A DNA stretch of 8,083 nucleotides from DASVDK01 sp036562265 [NCBI: Thermodesulfobacteriota bacterium] (GTDB lineage Bacteria > DASVDK01). Each line of letters opens with the position of its first letter. The first letter of the stretch is position 1. A program made the translations under genes and the position numbers. The notes beneath the pieces were generated by a model. That model was not told the DNA's origin and ran no database searches. It saw nothing but the letters and a program-made list of their open reading frames with translations. The DNA lies in assembly GCA_036562265.1 (NCBI GenBank), contig DATCKS010000448.1, forward strand, positions 1 through 8,083, in the 5' to 3' direction. Below, piece by piece: positions 1 to 5,766 of this stretch.

Positions 1-537
1 CCCGCGCACGGCGATCCAGGCACCGAGCGGCGCGCCCGAGAGGCAGACGCCGAGGACCACGTGCGAGAGGCTCGTGAAGCGCTTGGTGTAGGCGTAGAGC
101 GTGAAGCAGCCGAGCGCCACTGGCGCGAGCGCGAGGCAGAGGGGGCCGAGCCGCGCCGCGGCAAGCAGCATGAGGAGCGTCGCCACGGCCACGAGCGCCG
201 CGACCTGGCCGCGTGTCACGAGCCCCGCCGGCAGGGCGCGCGAGGCGGTGCGGGGGTTGGCGGCGTCGATCCGATGGTCGATGAGCCGGTTGAGCCCCAT
301 GGCCGCCGTCCGGGCGCCGACCATGGCGACGAGGATCCAGCCGAGGGTGCCCGCGTCCGGCAGCGCCGCCAGCCCGCCCGGCGCCTCGGGGTAGTTGACC
401 GCGAGGAGCGCCCCCACGCCGGCGAAGGGGAGGGCGAAGACCGTGTGGGAGAACTTGATCATCTCCAGCAGCACGGCCGTGCGGCGGACCAGTGCCCGGC
501 CGAGGCCGGGCACGCGAGCGCGGGCGTCGGTCACCAC
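1..537 (-). CDS. UbiA-family prenyltransferase, probably MqnP/4-hydroxybenzoate polyprenyltransferase-like (3' part missing)
   Basis: Integral membrane enzyme of the UbiA superfamily, which transfers a polyprenyl chain to an aromatic acid during quinone synthesis. The first 179 residues are visible; families of this type are about 290 residues, so roughly the last third lies beyond the left edge. Near the N-terminus it has EMIKFSHTVFALPFA (residues 25-39), typical of the UbiA-like group that includes MqnP of the futalosine menaquinone route. The prenyl-diphosphate/Mg2+ site NRLIDHRID follows at 83-91 (N83, D87, D91), then NPRTASRALPAG (94-105) and YAYTKRFT (148-155). Hydrophobic stretches near 33-47, 65-80, 112-128 and 133-148 look like membrane helices. 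The start is uncertain: GTG at 537 or the adjacent GTG at 534. No clear Shine-Dalgarno sequence is visible, and an in-frame TTG at 555 is possible. It lies 41 bases downstream of the response regulator on the same strand, so cotranscription is possible. The family is secure; the exact aromatic substrate (futalosine-route acid versus 4-hydroxybenzoate) is inferred. Confidence 0.87.
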   Translation of the reverse strand, partial: MVTDARARVPGLGRALVRRTAVLLEMIKFSHTVFALPFAGVGALLAVNYPEAPGGLAALPDAGTLGWILVAMVGARTAAMGLNRLIDHRIDAANPRTASRALPAGLVTRGQVAALVAVATLLMLLAAARLGPLCLALAPVALGCFTLYAYTKRFTSLSHVVLGVCLSGAPLGAWIAVRG

Positions 538-578
538 GGCCGCGCATGCTAGCAATTCTGCTGAGGAATTACCAGGCG

Positions 579-1175
579 CTAGGCGCCGTGCGAGGATCGG
601 CCGCGCACCTCGCCGCGCGACCGCGCGACCATCGGTGGGCAGCCGTCGCGCGCGGAGGGGTGATCCGCCGCGAACCCGCTGACCGGCGGGTTCTCCGCGG
701 GCGGCGTGCGCCCCCCGCTCCAGGTCTCCTCCCGGCGGTCGGCGACTCGCCGCTCGTCCCCGTGCCAGCGCGCGTCCTGTTGCCGGCGCTCGTGGACGCG
801 ACGCTCGTGGCCGGTGACGACGAGGCGTTCGATCACCTGGAGGAGTTCGTCCACGTCGAACGGCTTCTCCAGGAACGCGCTCCCCCCGGCGGCCATCGCC
901 TCGCGCCGCCGTGCGTTCGTGGCCGCCGTGAGGAACAGAATCGGGAGCCGCGCATCGTGCTGCCGCAGGCGGCGGCACGCCTCGATCCCGTCCACCCCGG
1001 GCAGGTTCACGTCGAGGATCACCAGATCGGGCCTGACGGACATGTGAGCCAGCGCCTGGTCGGCCGTCTCCGCGAGCACGGTCCGGTACCCGGACATCGT
1101 GAGGATGGTCTCGAGGAGGCGACCGATGTCGGCTTCGTCGTCCACGCAAAGAATCAAAGGGCTCATGTTGGTCAT
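579..1175 (-). CDS. Orphan response regulator: receiver domain plus Arg-rich repeat tail
   Basis: Cytoplasmic two-component receiver protein of 198 residues from this start. The receiver (about residues 6-121) has every canonical residue: acidic pair D12/D13 in LCVDDE, phospho-acceptor D55 in LDVNLPG, T83 in FLTA, and K104 in EKPF. After it comes no recognisable DNA-binding, GGDEF or enzymatic domain. Instead there is a tail with two similar Arg-rich units (about 124-155) and then a Pro/Arg/Gly-rich stretch. The last 43 codons end in G or C in 40 cases, so the tail looks coding rather than run-through. Start choice: ATG 1175 puts the first beta strand at the usual distance. ATG 1166 is also possible, as is ATG 1202, which has GGAG four bases upstream; the open frame extends to 1487 but that extension is Arg/Pro-rich and unconvincing. 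No sensor kinase is adjacent. It may act as a single-domain relay or signal through its tail. The receiver is certain; the role is unknown. Confidence 0.88.
   Translation of the reverse strand: MTNMSPLILCVDDEADIGRLLETILTMSGYRTVLAETADQALAHMSVRPDLVILDVNLPGVDGIEACRRLRQHDARLPILFLTAATNARRREAMAAGGSAFLEKPFDVDELLQVIERLVVTGHERRVHERRQQDARWHGDERRVADRREETWSGGRTPPAENPPVSGFAADHPSARDGCPPMVARSRGEVRGRSSHGA
672..693. repeat. Perfect inverted repeat inside the response-regulator tail
   Basis: GAACCCGC (672-679) and GCGGGTTC (686-693) are exact reverse complements around a 6-base loop. On the minus strand, an outer CCGC/GCGG pairing can extend the stem after a small bulge. It lies inside the coding tail of the response regulator and has no following T-run, so it is not a standard intrinsic terminator. 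It may be a chance product of GC-rich sequence or an mRNA structure. Confidence 0.35.
711..806 (-). repeat. Two-unit degenerate protein repeat in response-regulator tail
   Basis: These bases encode residues 124-155 of the response regulator. Two consecutive units align as ERRVxxRRxxxxxWxG: ERRVHERRQQDARWHG, then, after D140, ERRVADRREETWSGG. The units share ERRV, a second RR pair, a tryptophan and a terminal glycine, with one length difference. The charge pattern suggests an amphipathic, possibly helical or disordered, basic segment. The function is unknown. Confidence 0.45.
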
Positions 1176-1255
1176 GTCCGATCGACCCTTGAGAGGGTTC
1201 ATCCAACTCCAAGCATGGCCCGTGCCGAACCGAAAGCAAGGCAAGACCGCACATG

Positions 1256-1283
1256 GACCGGCCGGTTCATCCGCTGGCCGGTC
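1256..1283. repeat. Inverted repeat, 8-base arms, 12-base spacer
   Basis: GACCGGCC (1256-1263) and GGCCGGTC (1276-1283) are exact reverse complements around 12 bases. It lies about 80 bases upstream of the response-regulator start, so it could be an operator for that gene or a hairpin in its leader. The arms are GC-only apart from one A/T pair, so chance occurrence is possible in this base composition. Confidence 0.35.
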
Positions 1284-1497
1284 GCTGAGTCGGGGTGCAG
1301 CCCCCGATGGGGCTCGAGCGCGCCCGCGGCAAGGCGCGATGCGTCGTGGCCTGGCGCTCGATCGGCGAGCAAGCGCGGAAGGCGGAACGGGTCGGGGCCG
1401 CGGCGGCGCCGAGCCGCGCAACGCCGAACGGCCTATCGACGAGGGGGCGCGCCGCGGGTACGGCGGCAGCCGTGAGGAGGCACGCACCGAGGCGCGT

Positions 1498-1525
1498 CGT
1501 CCGCCGGCGAGATCACCGGCGGACG
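1498..1525. repeat. Strong inverted repeat, 10-base arms, 8-base loop
   Basis: CGTCCGCCGG (1498-1507) and CCGGCGGACG (1516-1525) match perfectly as reverse complements around the loop CGAGATCA. This is the longest exact stem with a loop in the divergent region. No T-run follows on either strand, so a standard intrinsic terminator is unlikely. It may be a regulatory hairpin, a protein-binding site, or part of an unrecognised small transcript. Confidence 0.45.
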
Positions 1526-1559
1526 GGTCCCCGTGCGTCCCCTCGGGCGGGAACGGGCA

Positions 1560-1576
1560 AGGTTCTCACGTAACCT
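1560..1576. promoter_or_regulatory. Candidate operator, AGGTT-N7-AACCT
   Basis: A 5-base perfect inverted repeat, AGGTT (1560-1564) and AACCT (1572-1576), sits about 80 bases before prpB in the least GC-rich part of the gap. The spacing and symmetry resemble sites for dimeric helix-turn-helix regulators, and prp genes are often controlled by dedicated regulators. No regulator gene of that kind is in the window. The arms are short, so this is tentative. Confidence 0.22.
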
Positions 1577-1602
1577 GTCCAGTAGCGGAAAACATGCCCA
1601 CG

Positions 1603-1624
1603 ACCCGAGAGGATTTCCTCGGGT
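1603..1624. promoter_or_regulatory. Inverted repeat overlapping the prpB promoter, candidate operator
   Basis: ACCCGAG (1603-1609) and CTCGGGT (1618-1624) are exact reverse complements around 8 bases. The repeat occupies the place where a -35 region would lie and abuts the extended -10 element at 1624-1632. A repressor or activator bound here would directly control prpB-prpD transcription. No good -35 hexamer is visible, which would fit activator dependence. Function is inferred from position only. Confidence 0.35.
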
Positions 1625-1632
1625 GTTACACT
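1624..1632 (+). promoter_or_regulatory. Possible extended -10 promoter element for prpB-prpD
   Basis: TGTTACACT contains TG-N followed by TACACT, matching TATAAT at four positions including the conserved second A and final T. There is no recognisable -35 hexamer 16-18 bases upstream, which extended -10 promoters can lack. Transcription would begin near 1639, giving a leader of under 20 bases that just includes the ribosome binding site. Confidence 0.3.
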
Positions 1633-1641
1633 CCAGGTCCC

Positions 1642-1647
1642 GGAGGA
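1642..1647 (+). promoter_or_regulatory. Ribosome binding site of prpB
   Basis: GGAGGA lies 8 bases before ATG 1656. This strong Shine-Dalgarno sequence fixes that ATG as the start, although the open frame itself extends upstream to 1533. Confidence 0.8.
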
Positions 1648-1655
1648 ACACCTTC

Positions 1656-2570
1656 ATGACCTGGCTCGTCGAACGCGACCGCGATCCGCGGCCCGCCGGG
1701 GCGCGGTTCGCCGACCTCGTTGCCCGGCCTCGCATCCTGCGCGTCCCGGGCGCCCACAACCCGCTTGCCGCCCTGCTCGCCCGAAAGGCGGGCTTCGAGG
1801 CGATCTACCTGTCCGGCGCGGCGCTCACCGCCAGCCTCGCCATGCCGGACCTCGGCGTGCTCACGCTCTCCGAGCTGGTGTTCTTCACCCGGGCCATCGT
1901 CCGCGCGAGCGGGCTGCCGCTGATCGTGGACGGGGACACCGGGTTCGGCGAGGCGCTCAACGTGGCGCGCATGGTGGCCGAGCTGGAGGAGGCCGGCGCC
2001 GCCGCCGTCCAGCTCGAGGACCAGATCCTGCCGAAGAAGTGCGGGCACCTGTCCGACAAGCGGCTCGCGCCGCCCGAGGAGGCGGCCCGCAAGATCGCCG
2101 CCGCGGTACGCGCCGCCCGGCACCTGCGCATCGTGGCCCGCACGGACGCCGCCGCGTCGGAAGGCATCCAGGCCGCGATCGATCGCGCCAAGCGCTACCT
2201 CGACGCCGGGGCGCACGTGATCTTCCCCGAGGCGCTCACGACCGCCGACGACTTCCGCCGGTTCGCCGACGCCGTGAAGGCGCCCCTCCTCGCCAACATG
2301 ACGGAGTTCGGCCGGACGCCGCTCTTCACGGCGGAGGAGTTCGAGTCGTTCGGCTTCAGGATCGTGATCTGGCCGGTGTCGTCCCTGCGGGCGTCGGCCT
2401 TCGCCGTGGAGCGGCTCTACCAGGAGCTGGCCGCCAGGGGGACGCAGAAGGGCTACCTGGACCGCATGCAGACGCGCAAGGACCTCTACGCCACGATTCG
2501 CTACGAGGACTACGAGGCGCTCGACGACGCCATCGCGAAGAGCGTCGTGCCCGACGGGAGCCACTCGTGA
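1656..2570 (+). CDS. prpB: 2-methylisocitrate lyase (isocitrate lyase/PEP mutase family)
   Basis: Cytoplasmic Mg2+-dependent lyase of 304 residues, close to the usual ~295 for PrpB. It splits (2R,3S)-2-methylisocitrate into pyruvate and succinate, the last step of the methylcitrate cycle. The single TIM-barrel domain shows AIYLSGAAL (49-57), the metal-binding VDGDTGFG (91-98; D92 and D94 correspond to the two Asp of the family), QLEDQ (119-123) and the catalytic loop KKCGHL (127-132) with nucleophilic C129. Near the C-terminus, [17 protein letters not shown] followed by an IxYxxYE pattern is the ending seen in true PrpB proteins. KKCGH separates it from PEP mutases and carboxyphosphonoenolpyruvate mutases, which are often over-annotated in this family; an oxaloacetate hydrolase-like activity is less likely. 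ATG 1656 has a strong ribosome binding site. The stop overlaps the start of prpD by 4 bases, so the two are translationally coupled. Confidence 0.9.
   Translation: MTWLVERDRDPRPAGARFADLVARPRILRVPGAHNPLAALLARKAGFEAIYLSGAALTASLAMPDLGVLTLSELVFFTRAIVRASGLPLIVDGDTGFGEALNVARMVAELEEAGAAAVQLEDQILPKKCGHLSDKRLAPPEEAARKIAAAVRAARHLRIVARTDAAASEGIQAAIDRAKRYLDAGAHVIFPEALTTADDFRRFADAVKAPLLANMTEFGRTPLFTAEEFESFGFRIVIWPVSSLRASAFAVERLYQELAARGTQKGYLDRMQTRKDLYATIRYEDYEALDDAIAKSVVPDGSHS
2556..2560 (+). promoter_or_regulatory. Ribosome binding site of prpD
   Basis: GGGAG inside the end of prpB sits 6 bases before GTG 2567. This supports GTG 2567 as the prpD start over the longer upstream frame, which would overlap prpB heavily. 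Confidence 0.55.
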
Positions 2571-4072
2571 AGCGCCTCGTCGTGCGGACCTACCCGTCGG
2601 CGGCGCGGCTGCCACGGGAAGAGGAACTGGCCTGGCGCTTCGCCGCCTTCGCGGCCAGCGCGCCGCCGGTCGACGCGGACGTCGCCGAGATGGTCGGCTG
2701 CCGCGTCATCGACAACGCGGCCGTCGCCCTCGCGGCCATCAACCGCCACCCGGTCGCCTCGGCCCGCGCGATGGCGCTCGCGCACCCGCGGCCCGGCGGC
2801 GCCACCCTCTTCGGGCTGCCGCCGGCGGTCACGGTGCACGCCGAGTGGGCGGCCTGGGCCAACGGCACGGCCGTGCCAGAGCTCGACTTCCACGACACCT
2901 TCCTCGCCGCCGAGTACGCGCACCCGGCCGACTCGATCCCGCCGCTCATCGCCGTGGCGCAGCAGAAGGGGATCGGGGGCGAAAGGCTCGTGCGGGCCAT
3001 CGCCGTCGCCTACGAGGTCCACGTGAGCCTCGCGAAGGGGATCTCCCTGCACGAGTTCAAGAAGGACCACATCGGCCACCTCTGCCCCGCGCAGGCCGCC
3101 GGGCTCGGCGCGCTCCTCGGGCTGCCGGTCGAGACGATCTACCACGCCATCAACCAGGCGGTGCACCTGTCGTTCTCCACGCGGCAGTCGCGGAAGGGAC
3201 AGATCACCTCCTGGAAGGCCTACGCGCCCGCCTTCGCCGGCAAGACCGCCATCGAGGCGGTCGACCGCGCCATGCGCGGCGAGGGGGCGCCGAACCCCAT
3301 CTGGGAAGGGGAGGACGGCGTCATCGCCTGGATGCTCGGCGGCCGCGACCGCGAGTACGAGGTGCCGGTGCCGGAGCCGGGCGAGCGCCCGCGCGCCATC
3401 CTCGAGACGTACACGAAGGCGCACTCGGCCGAGTACCAGGCGCAGGCCCTCATCGACCTCGCCTTCGAACTGCGCACGCGGATCGACCTCTCGCGCGTCC
3501 GGGAGATCGTCGTCTCGACGAGCCACCACACGCACTACGTCATCGGCTCGGGCTCGGGCGACCCGCAGAAGTACGATCCCGACGCGTCGCGCGAGACCCT
3601 CGACCACTCGATCATGTACATCCTCGCCGTCGCGCTCGAGGACGGGCGCTGGCACCACGTGGACAGCTACACGCCCGAGCGCGCGCACCGCCCCTCCACC
3701 GTGGCCCTCTGGCGCAAGATCCGCACGGTCGAGGACCCGGCGTGGACCGCCCGGTACCACGACCCCGACCCGGCGAAAAAGGCCTTCGGCGGGCGCGTCG
3801 AGGTCACGCTCGACGACGGCTCGGTGATCACGGCCGAGAAGGCGGTGGCCGACGCGCACCCCAACGGGGCCGCGCCCTGGCGGACCGCCGACTACGTCGG
3901 CAAGTTCCGCGGGCTCACGCAGGGCCTCGTGCTGCCGGGCGAGGCGGAGCGCTTCCTCGAACTGGCCTCGCGCCTGTCGTCGCTCACCCCGGCCGAGGTG
4001 CGGCGTCTCAACCCGCCCCTGCCGCCCGGCGCGGTGAAGCCGTCCGAGGCGGACGACGAGGGGATCTTCTGA
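2567..4072 (+). CDS. prpD: 2-methylcitrate dehydratase (MmgE/PrpD family)
   Basis: Cytoplasmic, cofactor-light dehydratase of 501 residues that removes water from 2-methylcitrate to give 2-methyl-cis-aconitate; an aconitase then rehydrates this to methylisocitrate for PrpB. Recognisable blocks in order: RVIDNAAVA (near 46-54), [11 protein letters not shown] followed by [17 protein letters not shown] (H109, D110), [22 protein letters not shown] (about 166-187, contains the conserved DH), [14 protein letters not shown] (about 208-221), [12 protein letters not shown] (about 285-296), [20 protein letters not shown] (from 319), [11 protein letters not shown] and [12 protein letters not shown]. From memory these blocks and the C-terminal GIF resemble actinobacterial PrpD (~505 residues) more than the 483-residue Escherichia coli protein. 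GTG 2567 overlaps the prpB stop (GTGA), indicating coupled translation. Other MmgE/PrpD members act on related acids (aconitate decarboxylation, for example), but the prpB neighbour favours methylcitrate. No aconitase or prpC gene is visible beside it. Confidence 0.9.
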   Translation: MKRLVVRTYPSAARLPREEELAWRFAAFAASAPPVDADVAEMVGCRVIDNAAVALAAINRHPVASARAMALAHPRPGGATLFGLPPAVTVHAEWAAWANGTAVPELDFHDTFLAAEYAHPADSIPPLIAVAQQKGIGGERLVRAIAVAYEVHVSLAKGISLHEFKKDHIGHLCPAQAAGLGALLGLPVETIYHAINQAVHLSFSTRQSRKGQITSWKAYAPAFAGKTAIEAVDRAMRGEGAPNPIWEGEDGVIAWMLGGRDREYEVPVPEPGERPRAILETYTKAHSAEYQAQALIDLAFELRTRIDLSRVREIVVSTSHHTHYVIGSGSGDPQKYDPDASRETLDHSIMYILAVALEDGRWHHVDSYTPERAHRPSTVALWRKIRTVEDPAWTARYHDPDPAKKAFGGRVEVTLDDGSVITAEKAVADAHPNGAAPWRTADYVGKFRGLTQGLVLPGEAERFLELASRLSSLTPAEVRRLNPPLPPGAVKPSEADDEGIF

Positions 4073-4099
4073 CGGGCGCCGACGGCGACCCGCCGCGGG

Positions 4100-4119
4100 A
4101 CGCCGCGGATCCGCGGCGT
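4100..4119. repeat. 20-base perfect palindrome after prpD
   Basis: The 20 bases from A4100 to T4119 read identically on both strands, centred on GATC within GCGGATCCGC. As RNA it would fold as an 8-base stem with a GATC loop, 28 bases after the prpD stop. No T-run follows, so it is at best a non-canonical terminator or a 3'-end-stabilising hairpin. It could equally be a dimeric protein site controlling tctC. Confidence 0.45.
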
Positions 4120-4134
4120 GCCGAGCCTCGGGCG

Positions 4135-4170
4135 GGAGAACCGGTCGTCGGCCCACCGGCCCGTTTCTCC
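4135..4170 (+). repeat. Imperfect hairpin in the prpD-tctC spacer
   Basis: GGAGAA (4135-4140) pairs with TTCTCC (4165-4170), and CCGGT (4141-4145) pairs with ACCGG (4155-4159), leaving a 9-base loop and a 5-base bulge on the 3' side. A 12-base palindrome, CCGGCGCGCCGG, follows at 4169-4180. Together with 4100-4119 this makes the first half of the spacer a cluster of potential hairpins that may end or attenuate prpBD transcripts. No T-run is present. Confidence 0.3.
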
Positions 4171-4237
4171 GGCGCGCCGGGGGCCGTCGACCGCCGCCGC
4201 CCCAGAAGCTTTGGGAGCACTCGGCCGGCAGGCGTAG

Positions 4238-4243
4238 TAGAAT
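4238..4243 (+). promoter_or_regulatory. Possible -10 element for tctCBA
   Basis: TAGAAT matches TATAAT in five of six positions and lies 51 bases before the tctC ATG, in the only AT-rich patch of the spacer. No good -35 hexamer sits 16-18 bases upstream; TTGGGA at 4211-4216 is too far away, with a 21-base spacer. If used, transcription starts near 4250, just before the inverted repeat at 4254-4279. Confidence 0.3.
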
Positions 4244-4253
4244 TCCGTTCGAG

Positions 4254-4279
4254 ACGACCGACCGGAAGAGCACGGTCGT
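4254..4279 (+). promoter_or_regulatory. Leader inverted repeat just upstream of the tctC ribosome binding site
   Basis: ACGACCG (4254-4260) and CGGTCGT (4273-4279) are perfect reverse complements around 12 bases, ending 2 bases before the tctC Shine-Dalgarno sequence. Its place suggests either an operator downstream of the promoter or a leader hairpin that protects the highly expressed binding-protein mRNA or sets its translation. Position and symmetry are seen; function is inferred. Confidence 0.4.
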
Positions 4280-4281
4280 AC

Positions 4282-4288
4282 AGGAGGT
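4282..4288 (+). promoter_or_regulatory. Strong ribosome binding site of tctC
   Basis: AGGAGGT, essentially the full anti-16S consensus, lies 5 bases before ATG 4294. It is the strongest site in the window, fitting the need for excess binding protein over the membrane subunits, which have weak or no visible sites. Confidence 0.85.
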
Positions 4289-4293
4289 CCTGC

Positions 4294-5256
4294 ATGACTC
4301 GTCTACGGGTTCTGGCGGCCGCGCTGACGCTCGCCGCCACCGCGGCCGGCGTGACTCCGGCAGCGGCCGAGCCGCTCAAGGTGATGGTTCCGGCCAACCC
4401 GGGCGGCGGCTGGGATTCGACCGGCCGCGCGGTCCTCAACGCCCTCCAGGCCGAGCGGATCCACACGGAAGGCTCGCAGGTGACCAACAGGGGCGGCGCC
4501 GGCGGCACCATCGGGCTTGCGGAGTTCGTCAACGCCAACCGGGGCAACGACAACGCGTTCATCGTCATCGGCGCGATCATGGTCGGGGGGATCCTCACCA
4601 ACAAGTCGCCGGTGACGCTCGACCAGGTGACGCCGCTTGCCCGCCTGACGAACGAGTACTGTGCCATCGCCGTGCCGGTCAACTCCCCCTTCAAGTCGGT
4701 CAAGGACTTCACCGACGCGCTCAAGAAGGACCCCGGCGCCGTGGCGGTCGGCGGCGGCTCGGCCGGCGGCATCGACCACATCGCGCTCGCCCTCGTCGCC
4801 CGGGAGGTCGGCGTCCCGGCCGACAGGATCAACTACGTGCCGTACCAGGGCGGCGGCGAGATGATCGCCGCGCTCGCGGGCGGCAAGCTCGCGGCGGCGA
4901 TCTCGGGCGTCTCCGAGTTCAAGCAGTACGTGGACTCGGGGCGGCTCCGCCTGCTCGCCGTCACCGCCGAGGAGCGCCTGCCGGGCGTGAACGCGCCGAC
5001 CCTGCGCGAGTCCGGCGTCAACGTCGTCATCGGCAACTGGCGCGGCCTCGCCGGTCCTCCGGGGATGTCGCCCGGCGGCCGCGAGAAGATGCTCGCGATG
5101 CTCGACAAGATGCACGGGTCGAAGACCTGGCAGGAGACCCTGAAGAAGCAGGGGTGGGACGACGCCTACCTCTCGGGGGACAAGTTCGCCGCGTTCCTCA
5201 AGGAGGAGAACACGCGCGTCGCCCAGGTCCTCAAGGACGTCGGCCTGCTCAAGTAA
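4294..5256 (+). CDS. tctC: Tripartite tricarboxylate transporter substrate-binding protein (TctC/Bug family)
   Basis: Periplasmic binding protein of 320 residues, the usual family length. It captures an organic acid and delivers it to the TctAB membrane complex. Residues 1-25 form a signal peptide: basic start MTRLR, an Ala/Leu core, and a likely cut after ATPAAA-type residues before E26. There is no lipobox Cys, so it should be soluble in the periplasm. The mature start carries VMVPANPGGGWDSTGRAV (30-47), the hallmark ligand-loop region of the TctC/Bug fold, followed later by NRGGAGGTIG, SAGGIDHIA and NYVPYQGGGEMIAALAGG. These are typical family blocks. The ligand cannot be read from sequence: family members bind citrate, tricarballylate, dicarboxylates, aromatic acids or amides. 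It starts the tctCBA operon, has its own probable promoter 221 bases after prpD, and ends 5 bases before tctB. Confidence 0.92.
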   Translation: MTRLRVLAAALTLAATAAGVTPAAAEPLKVMVPANPGGGWDSTGRAVLNALQAERIHTEGSQVTNRGGAGGTIGLAEFVNANRGNDNAFIVIGAIMVGGILTNKSPVTLDQVTPLARLTNEYCAIAVPVNSPFKSVKDFTDALKKDPGAVAVGGGSAGGIDHIALALVAREVGVPADRINYVPYQGGGEMIAALAGGKLAAAISGVSEFKQYVDSGRLRLLAVTAEERLPGVNAPTLRESGVNVVIGNWRGLAGPPGMSPGGREKMLAMLDKMHGSKTWQETLKKQGWDDAYLSGDKFAAFLKEENTRVAQVLKDVGLLK

Positions 5257-5261
5257 CCCGC

Positions 5262-5765
5262 ATGACTCGCACCCCGCCCGCCGGTCCTGCGACTCCGCGC
5301 CCGTGGTGGCTCGGTCTGGCCGTGCTCGCGGTGGGCGGGGTGTGGCTCTACGGGGCGCTCACCCTCCCGCAGACCGTACGGTACGCCGTGGTCGGCCCCG
5401 GCATCTTCCCGCTGCTCGTCGGGGCCGGCCTCGTGCTCCTGGGCATCCTCCTCCTCGTACAGATCGCGCGGGGCGAGCGCTTCGCGCCCCAGGACGCCGA
5501 GGACGTCGACATCGACGCGCCGGTGTCCCGGCGGGCCCTGGTCACGGCGATTGCCGCCGCCGCCGTCCCGATCGTCACCATGCGCCGCTTCGGCTTCCCC
5601 GTCACGGCCGCGCTGTCGTTCGCGCTCGTCGCGCGGGCCTTCGGCTCGACGACGCTCGTGCGCGACCTCGCGATCGGCCTCGCGATCGGCGTGATCTGCT
5701 GGTACGGCTTCTCCGAACTCCTCGGCATCGGGCTGCCGCTCGCGCCCGTTCTCCTGGACCGCTGA
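5262..5765 (+). CDS. tctB: Tripartite tricarboxylate transporter small membrane subunit (TctB)
   Basis: Small inner-membrane subunit of the TctABC importer, 167 residues, slightly longer than the usual ~145-160. Hydrophobic segments at about 15-35, 46-68, 86-103 and 130-160 indicate four or five membrane passes in the usual TctB arrangement. The segment [18 protein letters not shown] (about 44-61) is the conserved family signature (GPxxFP). An acidic loop ([11 protein letters not shown], about 76-86) separates the first and second helix pairs. ATG 5262 follows the tctC stop by 5 bases with no evident Shine-Dalgarno sequence, so translation probably depends on ribosomes finishing tctC; the frame is open far upstream inside tctC, but that portion is not TctB-like. 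It is followed by tctA with one base between. TctB sequences diverge quickly, so the identification rests on topology, signature and position. Confidence 0.87.
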   Translation: MTRTPPAGPATPRPWWLGLAVLAVGGVWLYGALTLPQTVRYAVVGPGIFPLLVGAGLVLLGILLLVQIARGERFAPQDAEDVDIDAPVSRRALVTAIAAAAVPIVTMRRFGFPVTAALSFALVARAFGSTTLVRDLAIGLAIGVICWYGFSELLGIGLPLAPVLLDR

Positions 5766-5766
5766 C

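Larger units (their letters stand above)
1176..1655. other. Divergent intergenic region, no convincing gene
   Basis: About 480 bases separate the divergently oriented response regulator and prpB. Open frames across it on both strands are Arg/Pro/Ala-rich and have no family motif, so I call none of them. It should carry the promoters for both flanking genes. It contains at least four inverted repeats (1256-1283, 1498-1525, 1560-1576, 1603-1624) and a likely extended -10 element before prpB. I see no tRNA, riboswitch or T-tract terminator. Bases around 1561-1630 are noticeably less GC-rich than the rest, as expected for a promoter. Confidence 0.6.

Noticed and set aside
1203-1260. Sigma-70 promoter for the response regulator (TTGCTT-N16-CATGCT on the minus strand)
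   Set aside because: Only three of six positions match the consensus in each hexamer; too weak to call.
1203-1487. N-terminal extension of the response regulator up to 1487
   Set aside because: Low-complexity Arg/Pro/Ser/Ala sequence with no domain and less regular third positions; receiver domains begin close to their start codon.
1099-1659. Plus-strand open frame across the divergent gap
   Set aside because: It begins inside the response regulator on the opposite strand, is Arg/Ala/Pro-rich, and has no recognisable domain or ribosome binding site.
2510-4273. 587-residue open frame on the minus strand opposite prpD
   Set aside because: It mirrors prpD in GC-rich DNA, is composed mainly of Arg, Gly, Val, Asp and Leu, and shows no family motif; the plus strand has clear PrpD motifs.
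2845-4293. Long upstream extension of the tctC frame overlapping prpD
   Set aside because: The extension is Arg/Pro/Gly-rich out-of-frame prpD sequence; the signal peptide and AGGAGGT fix the tctC start at 4294.
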